Assembly: GCF_003568845.1 (NCBI RefSeq)
Contig: NZ_CP030126.1
Location: 1,887,001-1,951,000 of the forward strand
Length of the DNA: 64,000 nt
Reading direction: 5' to 3'
DNA from: Indioceanicola profundi
GTDB taxonomy: Bacteria > Pseudomonadota > Alphaproteobacteria > Azospirillales > Azospirillaceae
Every line of letters begins with the position of its first letter. Within the stretch, counting starts at the first letter, position 1. Made by a program: the position numbers and the translations under genes. Of the stretch, positions 19,338 through 28,527 are shown piece by piece. Under the pieces are notes generated by a model. The model made no database searches and was not told the origin of the DNA. It saw nothing but the letters and a program-made list of their open reading frames with translations.

Positions 19338-19823
19338 ATGAGCAAGTTTGGCACCCAGGCAGGCCGTGCGCTGGCAGCAGGCGCACTGGTTCTGGGGCTG
19401 GGCGCCTGCGCCAATCCGCAGGCGGATCAGGCCCTGTTTGCCCAGCAGGCCTTTGTCGGCATGCCGGCCGAAACGCTGTTGTCCTGCGCCGGCGTGCCGG
19501 ATCGGCAGGCGAACGTCGATAACCTGGATTATTTCACTTACAGCAGTGAGCGGATCGTATCCCGCAGCGTGCCATCCATGGGTTTCAGCCCGTACTGGCA
19601 TCCCTGGTATGGCTGGCGCTACAGCCCGGGTTGGGGAGCTTGGGACGACCGGACGGAGATCGAAAGCCGGAACTGCGAAGCCACCTTCACGCTGAAGAAC
19701 GGCACGGTTCAGCAGGTGGTCTATAACAGCTCGTCTGCGGGGCCGAGCGCCCGGCTCGACCAGTGCTATCAGATCGTCGAGAACTGCCTGGCGCTGGTGC
19801 CGCAGCAGCAGCTTGTTCGCTGA
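19338..19823 (+). CDS. Hypothetical lipoprotein
   Basis: The 161-residue protein begins MSKFGTQAGRALAAGALVLG and has a lipobox LGLGAC at about residues 22-27, indicating a lipidated envelope protein. The middle contains an aromatic patch (YWHPWYGWRYSPGWGAW) and later two cysteines (SRNCEATF, DQCYQIVENC). The pattern FVGMPAETLLSCAGVPDRQ resembles small SmpA/BamE-like repeats, but I do not claim that family. GAGGAG lies 9 bases before the ATG. It is followed by a strong terminator and is probably monocistronic. Confidence 0.75.
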   Translation: MSKFGTQAGRALAAGALVLGLGACANPQADQALFAQQAFVGMPAETLLSCAGVPDRQANVDNLDYFTYSSERIVSRSVPSMGFSPYWHPWYGWRYSPGWGAWDDRTEIESRNCEATFTLKNGTVQQVVYNSSSAGPSARLDQCYQIVENCLALVPQQQLVR

Positions 19824-19869
19824 TCTCCCGGCGTACCGGCTTCGCCGGCCAGGGCGTGACGGTTTTCAG

Positions 19870-19902
19870 GGGCACTCCGTTCGGGGGTGCCCTTTTCTTT
19901 TT
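19870..19902 (+). terminator. Rho-independent terminator after the lipoprotein gene
   Basis: A 9-bp stem (GGGCACTCC / GGGGTGCCC, one G-T pair) with a 5-base loop is followed by TTTTCTTTTT. This is the clearest intrinsic terminator in the window. Confidence 0.88.
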
Positions 19903-20158
19903 CCCATCCGATTTGAAGTTGATTCCATGCAGAAGCGGGATTGTTCGGCGCCAGAACCGGCCGAGTTCAAGAACTTGACGCGTCTTATTACCTGACCTCG
20001 CCGCTGACAGTGCTGCCGCAGCATCTATTACTTTGCTGTTGCAGCATCGAAAGGCTCTTGCGCGTGCGCCGCAACATGGCGTTCCCTTGTTGCAACAGGG
20101 CGACCGGGCCACCGACCCGCAGACCAAAAGGCCCATAGATGCGGAGGAGAGGACGGTC

Positions 20159-20593
20159 ATGCACGTCTCGACGATCCTGAAGAACAAGGGGGCCGCAATC
20201 ATCACCACCCGCCCGGAGGAAAGCACGGGCACGGTCGCGCAGTTGCTGCATGTGAACCGGATCGGCGCGGTATTGGTGGTGGATTCGGACGGTGAGATCG
20301 CAGGCATCCTGTCTGAACGTGACATCGTGCGGGGACTTGCCGTGCACGGCGCCGGCGTGCTGGACCGTCCAGTCGCAGAATTCATGACCCGAAAGGTCGT
20401 GACCTGCCAGTCCACCGACACCATCGCCAGCATCATGGAGCGCATGACCCAAGGCCGCTTCCGCCACCTGCCGGTGGTCGATGACGGAAAGCTGGTCGGC
20501 TTCATCTCCATCGGCGACGTAGTGAAGCTCCGGGTGGAGGAATATGCGCAGGAGGTGGAATCCTTGCGCGAATACGTGTCGGGCGGCCTCTGA
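20159..20593 (+). CDS. CBS-domain protein
   Basis: The 144-residue protein is made of two CBS motifs. The first ends in IGAVLVVDSDGEIAGILSERDIVRG and the second contains FRHLPVVDDGKLVGFISIGDVV (quoted in parts). Such stand-alone CBS pairs usually bind adenine nucleotides and sense energy state. The ATG at 20159 follows GGAGAGGA at a good distance; the longer upstream frame from 20033 has no SD. The next gene is a universal stress protein in the same orientation, suggesting a stress context. Confidence 0.88.
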   Translation: MHVSTILKNKGAAIITTRPEESTGTVAQLLHVNRIGAVLVVDSDGEIAGILSERDIVRGLAVHGAGVLDRPVAEFMTRKVVTCQSTDTIASIMERMTQGRFRHLPVVDDGKLVGFISIGDVVKLRVEEYAQEVESLREYVSGGL

Positions 20594-20709
20594 CCGGCCG
20601 CCAGAGCACGGGTTCCTGTGATTTCAGCGAAACCGGTGGCATCGGGCCTGACGGCCCGGTGCGCGCAACCTGCCTTGACGTGCCCGGCCCACCTTGACGG
20701 AGGCATGCC

Positions 20710-21261
20710 ATGTATTTCGAACGCCTGATGCAGCCAACTCCGGTCCACCGCCCCGAGCTTGCTCCCTTCCCCGCGGCCGATGCGCGGCCCGAACCGGGAG
20801 AGCGGTTCAAGTTCCTCGTCTGCGTGGACGGCAGCCCGCAATCCACCGCCGCCCTGCGCTTCGCCGCCATGCGCGCCCACAAGGTTGGCGGGCTGCTCGC
20901 CCTGATGCATGTGGTCGAGCCCGTCGAATTCGGCGAATGGATGAGCATCGCCGACACCATGGAGATGGAGCAGCGCGAGGAGGCCGAGCTGCTGCTGCAC
21001 GACATGGCCTGTCAGGTGAACCGGCTGACCGGCCTGATTCCCGAACTGCAGATCCGGCGCGGCCAGATCGGGGAGGAGATCCTCTCTGCGATCCAGGAGG
21101 ATGGCGACATCCATGCTCTGGTCGTGGGCGCCGCCCCTCCCTCTGTCCGGAGAGGCAAGCTGATCTCCTGGCTGGCCGGCCAGTTGGCGGGAGAGCTGGA
21201 AATCCCGCTGGTTGTCGTACCCGGCAACCTGACCGACCGGCAGATCGACCTTCTGGCCTGA
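20710..21261 (+). CDS. Universal stress protein (UspA family)
   Basis: The 183-residue protein has a UspA fold: FLVCVDGSPQSTAALRFAA after a ~35-residue leader, a central helical region and the C-terminal strand IPLVVVPGN. A canonical GXXGXXXXXXXXXG ATP motif is not clear in the last third (VVGAAPPSVRRGKLISWLAG), so ATP binding is uncertain. GGAGG lies 7 bases before the ATG at 20710. An overlapping upstream ATG at 20704 is out of frame. It follows the CBS gene by about 115 bases and precedes a ZIP transporter. Confidence 0.85.
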   Translation: MYFERLMQPTPVHRPELAPFPAADARPEPGERFKFLVCVDGSPQSTAALRFAAMRAHKVGGLLALMHVVEPVEFGEWMSIADTMEMEQREEAELLLHDMACQVNRLTGLIPELQIRRGQIGEEILSAIQEDGDIHALVVGAAPPSVRRGKLISWLAGQLAGELEIPLVVVPGNLTDRQIDLLA

Positions 21262-21431
21262 GCCCACCTCCCCGCGGCTATTCCGTGGGCAGGGGAACGG
21301 AACCGCCTGCTCCCTCCTGGCGTTCACCGCCCTGTACGGGAGGAAGCATGATGACGCGCAGCACAGTGATCGACGACCCAGCCACGGCCACGATGGAGCG
21401 ATGCCCGTGAGCCGCTGAGGCACGGCGACCA

Positions 21432-22235
21432 GTGGACGCGCTCATTTCCTGGTTCGAAGGCAACCCGGTCGCCCTGGGCGCGCTGGCCAGTCTGGCTGCG
21501 GGCGCGGCAACGGGTGTAGGCGCTCTGCCCATGCTGCTGGTCCGGCGGGTGCCGCAACGGGTACAGGATGGGCTACTGGGCTTTGCCGCCGGCGTCATGC
21601 TGGCCGCCAGCTTCTTCTCCCTGATCATTCCGGCGCTGGACAATCTTCAGCAGAATGGCGGAACGCCGCGCGCGGCCGCGGCGACAGTTGCCGCGGCCGT
21701 GCTGCTGGGCGCCGTCGTGCTCTATCTGGTCAACCGTTATGCCCCGCATGAGCACTTCGTCAGCGGCAGCAATGATCGGCACAGCCAGTCCAAGATGTGG
21801 CGCATCTGGCTGTTTGTCATCGCCATAACGCTGCACAACTTCCCCGAGGGGATGGCTGTCGGCGTCGGCTATGGGGCTGGCGACGTCACCAGCGGCAATT
21901 CTCTGGCCCTGGCCATCGGTTTGCAGAACATGCCGGAAGGTCTGGCCGTTGCGGCCTCCCTGATCGGGCTGGACTACAAGCGGTCCCACGCTGTGCTGAT
22001 CGCTCTGCTCACCGGACTGGTAGAGCCGATTGGAGGCTTGGTCGGGGCCGCGGCGATCACCCTGTCGCAGCCCCTGCTGCCCTGGGGCCTGGGATTTGCC
22101 GCAGGCGCCATGCTGTTCGTGGTCAGCAACGAGATCATCCCCGAAACCCACCGCAAGGGCCACGAGACCCAGGCAACAGGCGGGCTGATGGTCGGGCTGG
22201 CGCTGATGATGTTTCTGGACGTGTCGCTGGGGTAA
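21432..22235 (+). CDS. ZIP family metal transporter
   Basis: The 267-residue inner-membrane protein has about eight hydrophobic segments and the metal-site motifs of ZIP transporters: HNFPEG in one helix and QNMPEG in the next, plus SNEIIPETHRKGHE near the end. A His-containing loop (APHEHF) lies between helices 3 and 4. ZIP proteins import Zn2+ or other divalent metals into the cytoplasm. The start is a GTG at 21432 with no strong SD. It may be co-transcribed with the upstream stress gene, 170 bases away. Confidence 0.9.
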   Translation: MDALISWFEGNPVALGALASLAAGAATGVGALPMLLVRRVPQRVQDGLLGFAAGVMLAASFFSLIIPALDNLQQNGGTPRAAAATVAAAVLLGAVVLYLVNRYAPHEHFVSGSNDRHSQSKMWRIWLFVIAITLHNFPEGMAVGVGYGAGDVTSGNSLALAIGLQNMPEGLAVAASLIGLDYKRSHAVLIALLTGLVEPIGGLVGAAAITLSQPLLPWGLGFAAGAMLFVVSNEIIPETHRKGHETQATGGLMVGLALMMFLDVSLG

Positions 22236-22246
22236 GCGGGCGACGC

Positions 22247-22594
22247 CTACTCATACACCGCATAGAGCTTCTTTGCCGGCTCCACCACTTCCCAGGTGCC
22301 TACGAACCCGGCCGGCATGACGAAGGCGTCGCCGGCGGTGAAGGTGCGGGCGTCGCCGGCCGTGTCGGTCACGATGACCTTGCCCTCCAGCAGATGGCAG
22401 AACTCGTTCTCCGTAAAGGAGACTCGCCAGGAGCCAACCTGCCCCGTCCAGACGCCGCAGTTGAAGCGTCCATCCGTGCTGCTGAACCCGTTCGCCACCG
22501 TCTGGACCGGGTCGCCGGTTACGATCTTTTCGGCATCGGGGCGGTAGCTGTCGGGGGACGGCAGGCTGTCCTTGAAGCTGACGACCGGGGGCAT
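22247..22594 (-). CDS. Cupin-domain protein (EutQ-like, DUF861)
   Basis: The 115-residue protein is a single cupin barrel of the Cupin_3 type: GVWTGQVGSWRVSFTENEFCHLLEGKVIV (in parts), then GDAFVMPAGFVGTWEVVEPAKKLYAV. The usual metal-binding histidines are mostly replaced (ENEFCHLL keeps one), as is common in this subfamily. It converges with the ZIP gene, 11 bases apart. The substrate is unknown. Confidence 0.85.
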   Translation of the reverse strand: MPPVVSFKDSLPSPDSYRPDAEKIVTGDPVQTVANGFSSTDGRFNCGVWTGQVGSWRVSFTENEFCHLLEGKVIVTDTAGDARTFTAGDAFVMPAGFVGTWEVVEPAKKLYAVYE

Positions 22595-22673
22595 GGGCGC
22601 TTCCGTATGCTTGTCTGCGGGACAGCCAGGATAGCGGCGGCGCCCCTGTGTTGGAAGCTGTGCAGGGTACTGT

Positions 22674-22862
22674 TCAGTGCCGACCGGCGGCAGTCACCCT
22701 GACATAATCGGTCGGAGCCTTGGCGACATGATCCTCACGACCGAGTTCGCCGACCGGACGGTCCGTCGGGGCGGCGCGCGACGGGGCGGAAATGACCGCA
22801 GCCAGCAGCAATCCGATCAGGATCAATGCCTGAAGGATCAGTGCGGTCCGGTGCTTGGTCAT
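22674..22862 (-). CDS. Small single-pass membrane or exported protein, 62 residues
   Basis: This short protein starts MTKHRTALILQALILIGLLL, a basic tip followed by a strong hydrophobic helix, then a charged tail (GELGREDHVAKAPTDYVRV). GGAGG lies 8 bases upstream of the ATG at 22862. The hydrophobic stretch followed by APSRAAP could be a cleavable signal or an anchor. No family is recognised. Confidence 0.55.
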   Translation of the reverse strand: MTKHRTALILQALILIGLLLAAVISAPSRAAPTDRPVGELGREDHVAKAPTDYVRVTAAGRH

Positions 22863-22952
22863 GGTCGGCCTCCATCAGGTCGAGCGTTTCCGATAGTCGA
22901 AGAACAACAATGGTTCGTGTCTGAAAGATGTCGGCAACCTGTTTCGAATGTT

Positions 22953-23531
22953 TCATTCCGCGGCAAAATCGAAGGAGGGATTCAGCCTTCCGGCGACCTT
23001 CAAATCCCCGCCATCCCGCATCAGAACGATCACTTCCCCGGACCTGGGATAGACTCCCGTCAAGGCAGTGATATTCACCTGATGCGTGACAAGGACCAGG
23101 GTACCTTTCCCATTCCACGCAATGATGTGATCTTTGACGGCCTGTGTCTGGACATTTCCTGATTCAATTTGTCCAAAGAAGCTGTCGAGTGGCGCGAATG
23201 GCGTGAGTTCGCCGAAGGCAAGGCGCGCGGTGTCCAGGCAACGACACCAGCGGCTGGAAAGGACCTGCGCTATCGGAATCCGCTCCCTCCGGAACGCCTC
23301 TCCCAGGCCGCGGGCCTGCGCGCGCCCTTCTTTGGAGAGGTTGCGTTGCGTGGCGCAGTCCGAAAGCTCGAAGTGGGAGGGGTCGCCGACGCCCGGCGCT
23401 TCGGCATGGCGGATCATGGCGATAGCACCGCCATTGCGGAGTAGCGCCCAGAGTTCCTCTTCCGCAGCATCGGCCGCAGCCGGAAAAGTGACGAGAAGGA
23501 ACAGGAAAAGGATCGCCGATACGAAGCGCAT
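22953..23531 (-). CDS. Exported histidine phosphatase family protein
   Basis: The 192-residue protein begins with a signal peptide (MRFVSAILFLFLLVTFPAAA). It carries the catalytic RHAE motif (AIAMIRHAEAPG) with the phosphohistidine, the downstream SSRWCRCLDTA segment and the second histidine in VLVTHQVNITALTG. This is the phosphoglycerate-mutase-like fold, here periplasmic. GGAGG upstream decides the ATG at 23531; the longer frame to 23711 overlaps the divergent region without an SD. The substrate is unknown. Confidence 0.86.
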   Translation of the reverse strand: MRFVSAILFLFLLVTFPAAADAAEEELWALLRNGGAIAMIRHAEAPGVGDPSHFELSDCATQRNLSKEGRAQARGLGEAFRRERIPIAQVLSSRWCRCLDTARLAFGELTPFAPLDSFFGQIESGNVQTQAVKDHIIAWNGKGTLVLVTHQVNITALTGVYPRSGEVIVLMRDGGDLKVAGRLNPSFDFAAE

Positions 23532-23613
23532 GCCCGCCTCCACGCATGGTGCCGCCGCGCAAGGTAGGACCGGGGCGCGGGCCGGCCAGTGCGCCGGGGC
23601 CATTGTGGTCGAA

Positions 23614-24399
23614 TCAGGCAGCCCGAAGGACCATGGCGAAGTTCGCGTGGGCGGTAAGCGGAAAGCGCGCCATGGCCCGGACCCAGGCGCCGCGCATGGC
23701 CAACCGGGCAATGTCCTCCTCCTCCGGCACCCAGGGCAGCAGCTCGAAGGCGATGGGTTCCAGCCCTTCGGCCCTTGCCAGCCGGCGCACGCAGCCCGGC
23801 GTCATTCCGGTCGGATCGGGCAGGCCCAGCCGTCCGCCGGTGCAGAAGCGCTGCCACAGCACTGCCGGATGATGCGCATGGGGTTCGATGACCACGATCC
23901 GGCCACCGCGGGCCAACCGGCGGCGGGCAGCCCGCAGAACCCGCAGGGCCCGGGTCTCTCCGCCAAGGCAGCCGCGCACCAGGATCAGGTCGAAGGTATC
24001 CGGCAGGCTGCCATCCATGTGGAAGGCCACGGCATCGCCGACAGCAAAGCGCAGATTGTCGAGATGCAGGTCCAGCGCTGCCAGCCTGGCACGCTGCACC
24101 CGTGGCGCCGACACATCCACGCCGACCCCGAACGCCACCAGCGGGCTGAGCGCCAGCAGATCGTCGCCGCCGCCACAGGACACGTCGAGGATGCGGGAGC
24201 GGGAGCCGCGGCAAAGGACACGTAGAAGGGCGAGCCGGGCGTGGAAGACCCGGAACCGGGGGTCCGTTCCCGCCCACATAGGGTCGAGCGCCGCCCTGAA
24301 ATCGGGGGGTGGTTCCCGGCCCGGAGGCCGCGTATGGTCGCGGACGGCGCTCATGGTGGAAGAACAAGCAGTAGCTTCACCGGTTCCTATGGGAAGCAC
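23614..24399 (-). CDS. Class I SAM-dependent methyltransferase
   Basis: The protein has a Rossmann methyltransferase core with motif I ILDVSCGGGDDLLAL, motif II-like VGVDVSAPRVQRAR, a DAVAF acidic loop and IVVIEPHAHHP, then a C-terminal NFAMVLRA strand. The start is ambiguous. A GTG at 24399 follows GGAAGGAA and gives 261 residues; an ATG at 24354 gives 246 residues but has no SD. I prefer the GTG. It lies about 80 bases upstream of the phosphatase gene, on the same strand, and diverges from the pmbA-like gene. The substrate is unknown. Confidence 0.8.
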   Translation of the reverse strand: MLPIGTGEATACSSTMSAVRDHTRPPGREPPPDFRAALDPMWAGTDPRFRVFHARLALLRVLCRGSRSRILDVSCGGGDDLLALSPLVAFGVGVDVSAPRVQRARLAALDLHLDNLRFAVGDAVAFHMDGSLPDTFDLILVRGCLGGETRALRVLRAARRRLARGGRIVVIEPHAHHPAVLWQRFCTGGRLGLPDPTGMTPGCVRRLARAEGLEPIAFELLPWVPEEEDIARLAMRGAWVRAMARFPLTAHANFAMVLRAA

Positions 24400-24520
24400 T
24401 GTTCCTTCCGGGGGGCTTCTACCACCGGAAGACCTCTGCTAGACGAGTCCGGCAGGGCCTGACCGCCCGGTGCCCAGCCGATACCGCCGCCCTCAAGAGC
24501 GGCCCGAACAAGGAAGCGCC

Positions 24521-25867
24521 ATGCCTGAGTCACGCGACGCCGCCGCAGATCTGTTGAACGACCTGATCCGCCGGGCGAAGGCGGCGGGGGCAGATGCCGC
24601 CGATGCCCTGCTGGTGGACAGCGCGTCCCTGTCCCTGTCCATGCGTCTGGGCAAGCCGGAAGGGCTGGAGCGGTCGGAATCCGGCGATCTGGGCCTGCGG
24701 GTGTTCGTCGGGAAGCGCATGGCGATCGTCTCCACCACCGACCGCTCTCCGGCGATGCTTCAGGAGTTGGCGGAACGGGCGGTGGCAATGGCGCGGACCG
24801 TGCCGGAGGACCCGTTCATCGGTCTGGCCGAACCGGACCAGATTGCCCGCGAGTGGGCCGACCTGGACCTGTGCGACACGGAGGAACCCAGCGCCGAATC
24901 CCTGATCGAGGCGGCCCGCGTGATGGAGGAAGCCGCGCGCGCCGTGCCCGGCGTCACCAATTCCGACGGCGCCGACGGAAGCTGGAGCCGCACCAGTGTG
25001 ACTTTGGCCGCCAGCAACGGCTTTTCCGGCGGATACGGCATCAGCCGCCGGTCCCTGTCCGTTTCCGTCCTGGCCGGCGAGGGCACCGGGATGGAGCGGG
25101 ATTACGACTACCATTCCTGCGTCTATGGCAGCGACCTGGAGCCGCCGGAGGAGATCGGCCGCCGCGCCGGCGAACGGGCGGTCGCCCGGCTGAAGCCTCG
25201 CAAGGTGAAAAGCCAGGCCGTGCCGGTGATCTATGATCCGCGGGTGTCCGGCGGACTGCTGGGCCATCTGGCCGGCGCGATCAACGGCGCGGCCATCGCG
25301 CGCGGGACCAGCTTCCTCAAGGACCGCATGGGCCAGCAGGTCTTCGCCAAGGGCATCCAGGTGATCGATGATCCGCTGGTACGCCGGGGCCTGCGCTCCA
25401 AGCCTTTCGACGGAGAGGGCATCGCCACCAGCCGCCGCGCCGTGATCGACGACGGCGTGCTGACAACCTGGTTCCTGGACCTGCGTTCATCACGACAGCT
25501 CGGCCTTGCCACGACGGGCCATGCCTCGCGCGGAACCGGCGGCCCGCCATCCCCTTCTCCGACCAACCTCTATCTGGCGCCGGGCAACCTGACGCCGCAG
25601 GAGCTGATGGCCGATATCGATCAGGGCTTCTACATCACCTCCCTGATGGGCAGTGCCGTCAGCGGGACCACGGGCGACTATTCCCGCGGCGCCAGCGGCT
25701 TCTGGATCGAGAAGGGCCAGATCGCCTACCCGGTCAGCGAGGTGACCGTCGCTGGCAATCTGAAGCGCATGTTCATGGAGATGACGCCGGCCAGCGACCT
25801 GGAATTCCGCCACGGCGTGGACGCGCCGACAGTGCGGATCGACGGCATGACGGTCGCGGGTATGTGA
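24521..25867 (+). CDS. pmbA: TldD/PmbA family metallopeptidase (TldE/PmbA type)
   Basis: The 448-residue protein matches the TldE/PmbA subunit of the TldD-TldE protease, which processes small peptides such as modified antibiotics and CcdA. An N-terminal helical region (AADLLNDLIRRAKAAGADAADALL) and the C-terminal GASGFWIEKGQIAYPVSEVTVAGNL (in parts) are typical. The zinc-site HExxxH of TldD is absent, as expected for TldE. AAGGA lies 7 bases before the ATG at 24521. No tldD lies nearby. Confidence 0.9.
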   Translation: MPESRDAAADLLNDLIRRAKAAGADAADALLVDSASLSLSMRLGKPEGLERSESGDLGLRVFVGKRMAIVSTTDRSPAMLQELAERAVAMARTVPEDPFIGLAEPDQIAREWADLDLCDTEEPSAESLIEAARVMEEAARAVPGVTNSDGADGSWSRTSVTLAASNGFSGGYGISRRSLSVSVLAGEGTGMERDYDYHSCVYGSDLEPPEEIGRRAGERAVARLKPRKVKSQAVPVIYDPRVSGGLLGHLAGAINGAAIARGTSFLKDRMGQQVFAKGIQVIDDPLVRRGLRSKPFDGEGIATSRRAVIDDGVLTTWFLDLRSSRQLGLATTGHASRGTGGPPSPSPTNLYLAPGNLTPQELMADIDQGFYITSLMGSAVSGTTGDYSRGASGFWIEKGQIAYPVSEVTVAGNLKRMFMEMTPASDLEFRHGVDAPTVRIDGMTVAGM

Positions 25868-25985
25868 AGCTTATACGCAATCTTCGCAGGGCATTCCGGC
25901 GAGATCGCCGGATGCGCTTCCTCGCTGCCTGAGGTAGTCTCCGCGGCTGTTGTGCCGTCTTCCGGCTCGCAGTTTCCGGTCCAGA

Positions 25986-27440
25986 ATGTCTGCTTTCGAC
26001 ATGCGGCCGATCTTTTATGTGATCGGCTGGCTGATTCTGGTGCTTGCCGTCGCCATGCAGGTGCCGATGATCCTCGACCTCGCAGTGGGGTCGGAGGATT
26101 GGCAGGTCTTCGCCGTATCGTCCGCACTGTGTCTGTTCTTCGGAGTGCTGCTGGCCCTCACAAACCGGGCGCGGCAGATCAGCCTGAACCTGCGTCAGAC
26201 CTTCGTTCTTACGACGCTGGCCTGGGTGGTGACCTGCCTGTTCAGCGCGCTGCCCTTCATGTTCTCCTCCCTGAGGCTGGGTTTCGCCGACGCGTTCTTC
26301 GAGGCGATGTCGGGGCTGACGACCACCGGCTCCACGGTAATCGTGGGCCTGGGCCAGCTGCCGCCGGGTCTACTCATGTGGCGATCGCTGCTCCAGTGGC
26401 TGGGCGGTATCGGGATTGTCGGCATGGGAATCGTGATCCTGCCGTTCCTGCGGGTTGGCGGAATGCAGCTCTTCCGTTCCGAATCCTCCGACAAGTCGGA
26501 TAAGGTCGTGCCGCGCGCAGCCGATCTGGCCGTCGCCTTTGGCTGGGCATACCTGACACTGACGGTGGCCTGCGCCCTTGTTCTGAGCTTTTCCGGCATG
26601 CGTGCGTTCGATGCCGTCAACCACGCGATGACGGCGCTCGCTACCGGCGGCTTCTCCACCCAGGACGCCTCGGTCGGCTATTGGAGCGAACCGGCGATCC
26701 ACTGGACGCTGGCTCTTTTCATGATCCTGGGCTCTCTGCCCTTCGTCCGCTACATCAGCCTGATGCGCGGCGATGCGGAGCCGTTGTGGCGGGACAGCCA
26801 GATCCGGACGTTCCTGGGACTGCTGGCCGCCAGCTCCCTTGGCCTGACGGCATGGCTTGTCACGACCCAGCAGATGGAGTTCGCCACCGCGTTTCGCGCC
26901 GCCACCTTCAATGTGGTATCGGTCGTCACCACGACCGGCTACGCCTCGGCCGACTACACGCTCTGGGGCGCGCCGGCGGTGGCGGTGTTCTTCGTGCTGA
27001 CCTTCACCGGGGGCTGCACCGGATCGACGGCGGGCGGCGTGAAGATTCTGCGATTCGAAATCCTGTGGCTGGCCCTGCAGGCGCAGATGACCCGCCTGTT
27101 CAGCCCACACCGGATGATGCCGTTGTCCTATGCCGGCAAGCCCGTGGACAGCGATGTCATCCTCTCGGTGATGAGCTTCATGGCCGTCTGGATCGGCATC
27201 ACCTTCGTCTTCACGGTGCTGCTGTCATTGACCGGGCTGGATCTGGTGACGTCGGTGACCGGAGTAGCGCAGGCGCTGGGGAATGTGGGGCCGGGACTTG
27301 GCCCCATCATCGGTCCCGCCGGCAACTTCGCCCCGCTTGAAGACGAGGCGAAGTGGCTCCTTTCCCTGGCCATGCTGCTCGGCCGGTTGGAGCTGTTCAC
27401 CGTCCTTGTGCTCCTGAGCCCGTCCTTCTGGCGGACCTGA
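25986..27440 (+). CDS. trkH: TrkH family potassium uptake protein
   Basis: The 484-residue membrane protein has the four pore repeats of TrkH/KtrB transporters: TTTGSTV, ATGGFST, TTTGYAS and the last at LGNVGPGLG, with FTGGCTGSTAGG after the third. It forms the K+ translocating subunit and normally needs cytoplasmic TrkA, which is not in the window. The ATG at 25986 gives MSAFDMRPIFYVIGW, typical for the family; an upstream GTG at 25950 is less likely. It converges with the TPR gene, 6 bases apart. Confidence 0.95.
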   Translation: MSAFDMRPIFYVIGWLILVLAVAMQVPMILDLAVGSEDWQVFAVSSALCLFFGVLLALTNRARQISLNLRQTFVLTTLAWVVTCLFSALPFMFSSLRLGFADAFFEAMSGLTTTGSTVIVGLGQLPPGLLMWRSLLQWLGGIGIVGMGIVILPFLRVGGMQLFRSESSDKSDKVVPRAADLAVAFGWAYLTLTVACALVLSFSGMRAFDAVNHAMTALATGGFSTQDASVGYWSEPAIHWTLALFMILGSLPFVRYISLMRGDAEPLWRDSQIRTFLGLLAASSLGLTAWLVTTQQMEFATAFRAATFNVVSVVTTTGYASADYTLWGAPAVAVFFVLTFTGGCTGSTAGGVKILRFEILWLALQAQMTRLFSPHRMMPLSYAGKPVDSDVILSVMSFMAVWIGITFVFTVLLSLTGLDLVTSVTGVAQALGNVGPGLGPIIGPAGNFAPLEDEAKWLLSLAMLLGRLELFTVLVLLSPSFWRT

Positions 27441-27446
27441 CCGGCC

Positions 27447-28313
27447 TCACGCGGTCGGAGCGGCGGCCTCGGCAGCACCGGCAGTCCGGAAGCTCTCGAC
27501 GATTTTCGACACCGCCTCGTCGCCGGGGGAGGACGCCTTCCATTCCTCCGCCATTGCCAGAGCATCGTCCGGGGCGGCGGACCGGACCTGCAGCAGCAGC
27601 TCCAGCAGGGCGGAACGCACCGGGCCGGCGTTGGGCATCTCCTTGATGATGGGCAGCAGGTGCCGGGCGCCGGCAGCCGGCTCCCCAATAGCGGCCATCA
27701 GGCCGGCCAGGGAGACATGCGGCTCGATCCGGCGCTGGTCCAGCGCGATGCAGCTCCGGTACTGATCCTCGGCCTCCGCGAACCGGCCCTGGCTGCGCAT
27801 CACGTCGCCCAGGGTCAGCATCGCCTCCAGCTGGTCGGGCTGCCGGGACAGGATGGTGCGGCACAGTTCCTCGATCCGCCCGATCTCGCCCGTCTCGCGG
27901 CAGGCATTCACGAAACCGACCCAGGCGTCGCGGAACCGAGGCTCCAGCACAATGGCGCGGGCAAGGCTCTCCAGTCCCTCCTCCCGCTTGCCGAGCGCCA
28001 GCAGGGCCATGCCGAGATTATGGTGCGGCGGCGGATGATCGGGAGCGAGGGAGCGAGCCTTCTTCAGGGCCGCCACCGCTTCCTCCAGCTTTCCGTCCAT
28101 CTGCAGGGCGGCGCCCAGATTCGACCAGGCGACGCGGACCTCCGGAAGGTCCTCATAGGCCTTGGTGATCTTCCGGTACAGGGCGGCCGCATCCTTCAGC
28201 CGACTCTGCTTGTGCAGCCCGGTCGCCACCTTCATGTCGGCTGCGAAGCGCTGGCCGGCGTCGGGACGCTGGGTGATGGTGCTGATATGGCGGCGGCGGT
28301 CGCGGCGGTTCAT
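27447..28313 (-). CDS. TPR-repeat protein
   Basis: The 288-residue soluble protein has several tetratricopeptide repeats, seen as AWSNLGAALQMDGKLEEAVA, HHNLGMALLALGKREEGLES and AMLTLGDVMRSQGRFAEAED, and an Ala-rich tail. No signal peptide or other domain is seen, so it is probably a cytoplasmic scaffold. The gene has an unusual 5' region: a 19-codon ORF with a perfect SD starts about 270 bases upstream on the same strand, and a GC-rich hairpin lies between. Confidence 0.88.
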   Translation of the reverse strand: MNRRDRRRHISTITQRPDAGQRFAADMKVATGLHKQSRLKDAAALYRKITKAYEDLPEVRVAWSNLGAALQMDGKLEEAVAALKKARSLAPDHPPPHHNLGMALLALGKREEGLESLARAIVLEPRFRDAWVGFVNACRETGEIGRIEELCRTILSRQPDQLEAMLTLGDVMRSQGRFAEAEDQYRSCIALDQRRIEPHVSLAGLMAAIGEPAAGARHLLPIIKEMPNAGPVRSALLELLLQVRSAAPDDALAMAEEWKASSPGDEAVSKIVESFRTAGAAEAAAPTA

Positions 28314-28415
28314 GGGCGGACACTATCCGGATGGATGGAAGCGAGGCGCCCTTGATAGCAGGCGCGGGCGCGTCGGCAAAGCGCCCAGCGGCCTTCGGGG
28401 TATTCCGGATGCGAA

Positions 28416-28460
28416 ACGGGGCCGGCCCCGCGGGGTTTCCCCCTTGGATGCCGGCCCCGT
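28416..28460 (-). promoter_or_regulatory. GC-rich hairpin between the leader ORF and the TPR gene
   Basis: An 11-bp perfect inverted repeat (ACGGGGCCGGC / GCCGGCCCCGT) spans 45 bases. Read on the minus strand the loop contains GGGGGAAACCCC and CCCCGCGGGG, so competing stems are possible, and TTTCGC follows the stem. It could be an attenuator, a terminator for a short leader RNA, or a stabilising structure. It lies 68 bases after the 19-codon ORF and about 100 bases before the TPR gene start. Confidence 0.5.
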
Positions 28461-28527
28461 CCTCCACGGTAGCCGTAGACGCTTCCGCTTGCGGTCTGCA
28501 CCGCACCGGAGCGCTCCGCTTATGTCC

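Noticed and set aside
16988-19414. 808-codon minus-strand open frame
   Set aside because: It is the antisense shadow of smc. High GC content makes long spurious frames common here.
21278-21643. 121-codon minus-strand frame overlapping the ZIP gene start
   Set aside because: It mostly mirrors the ZIP gene, is Ser/Ala/Arg-rich and has no clear SD.
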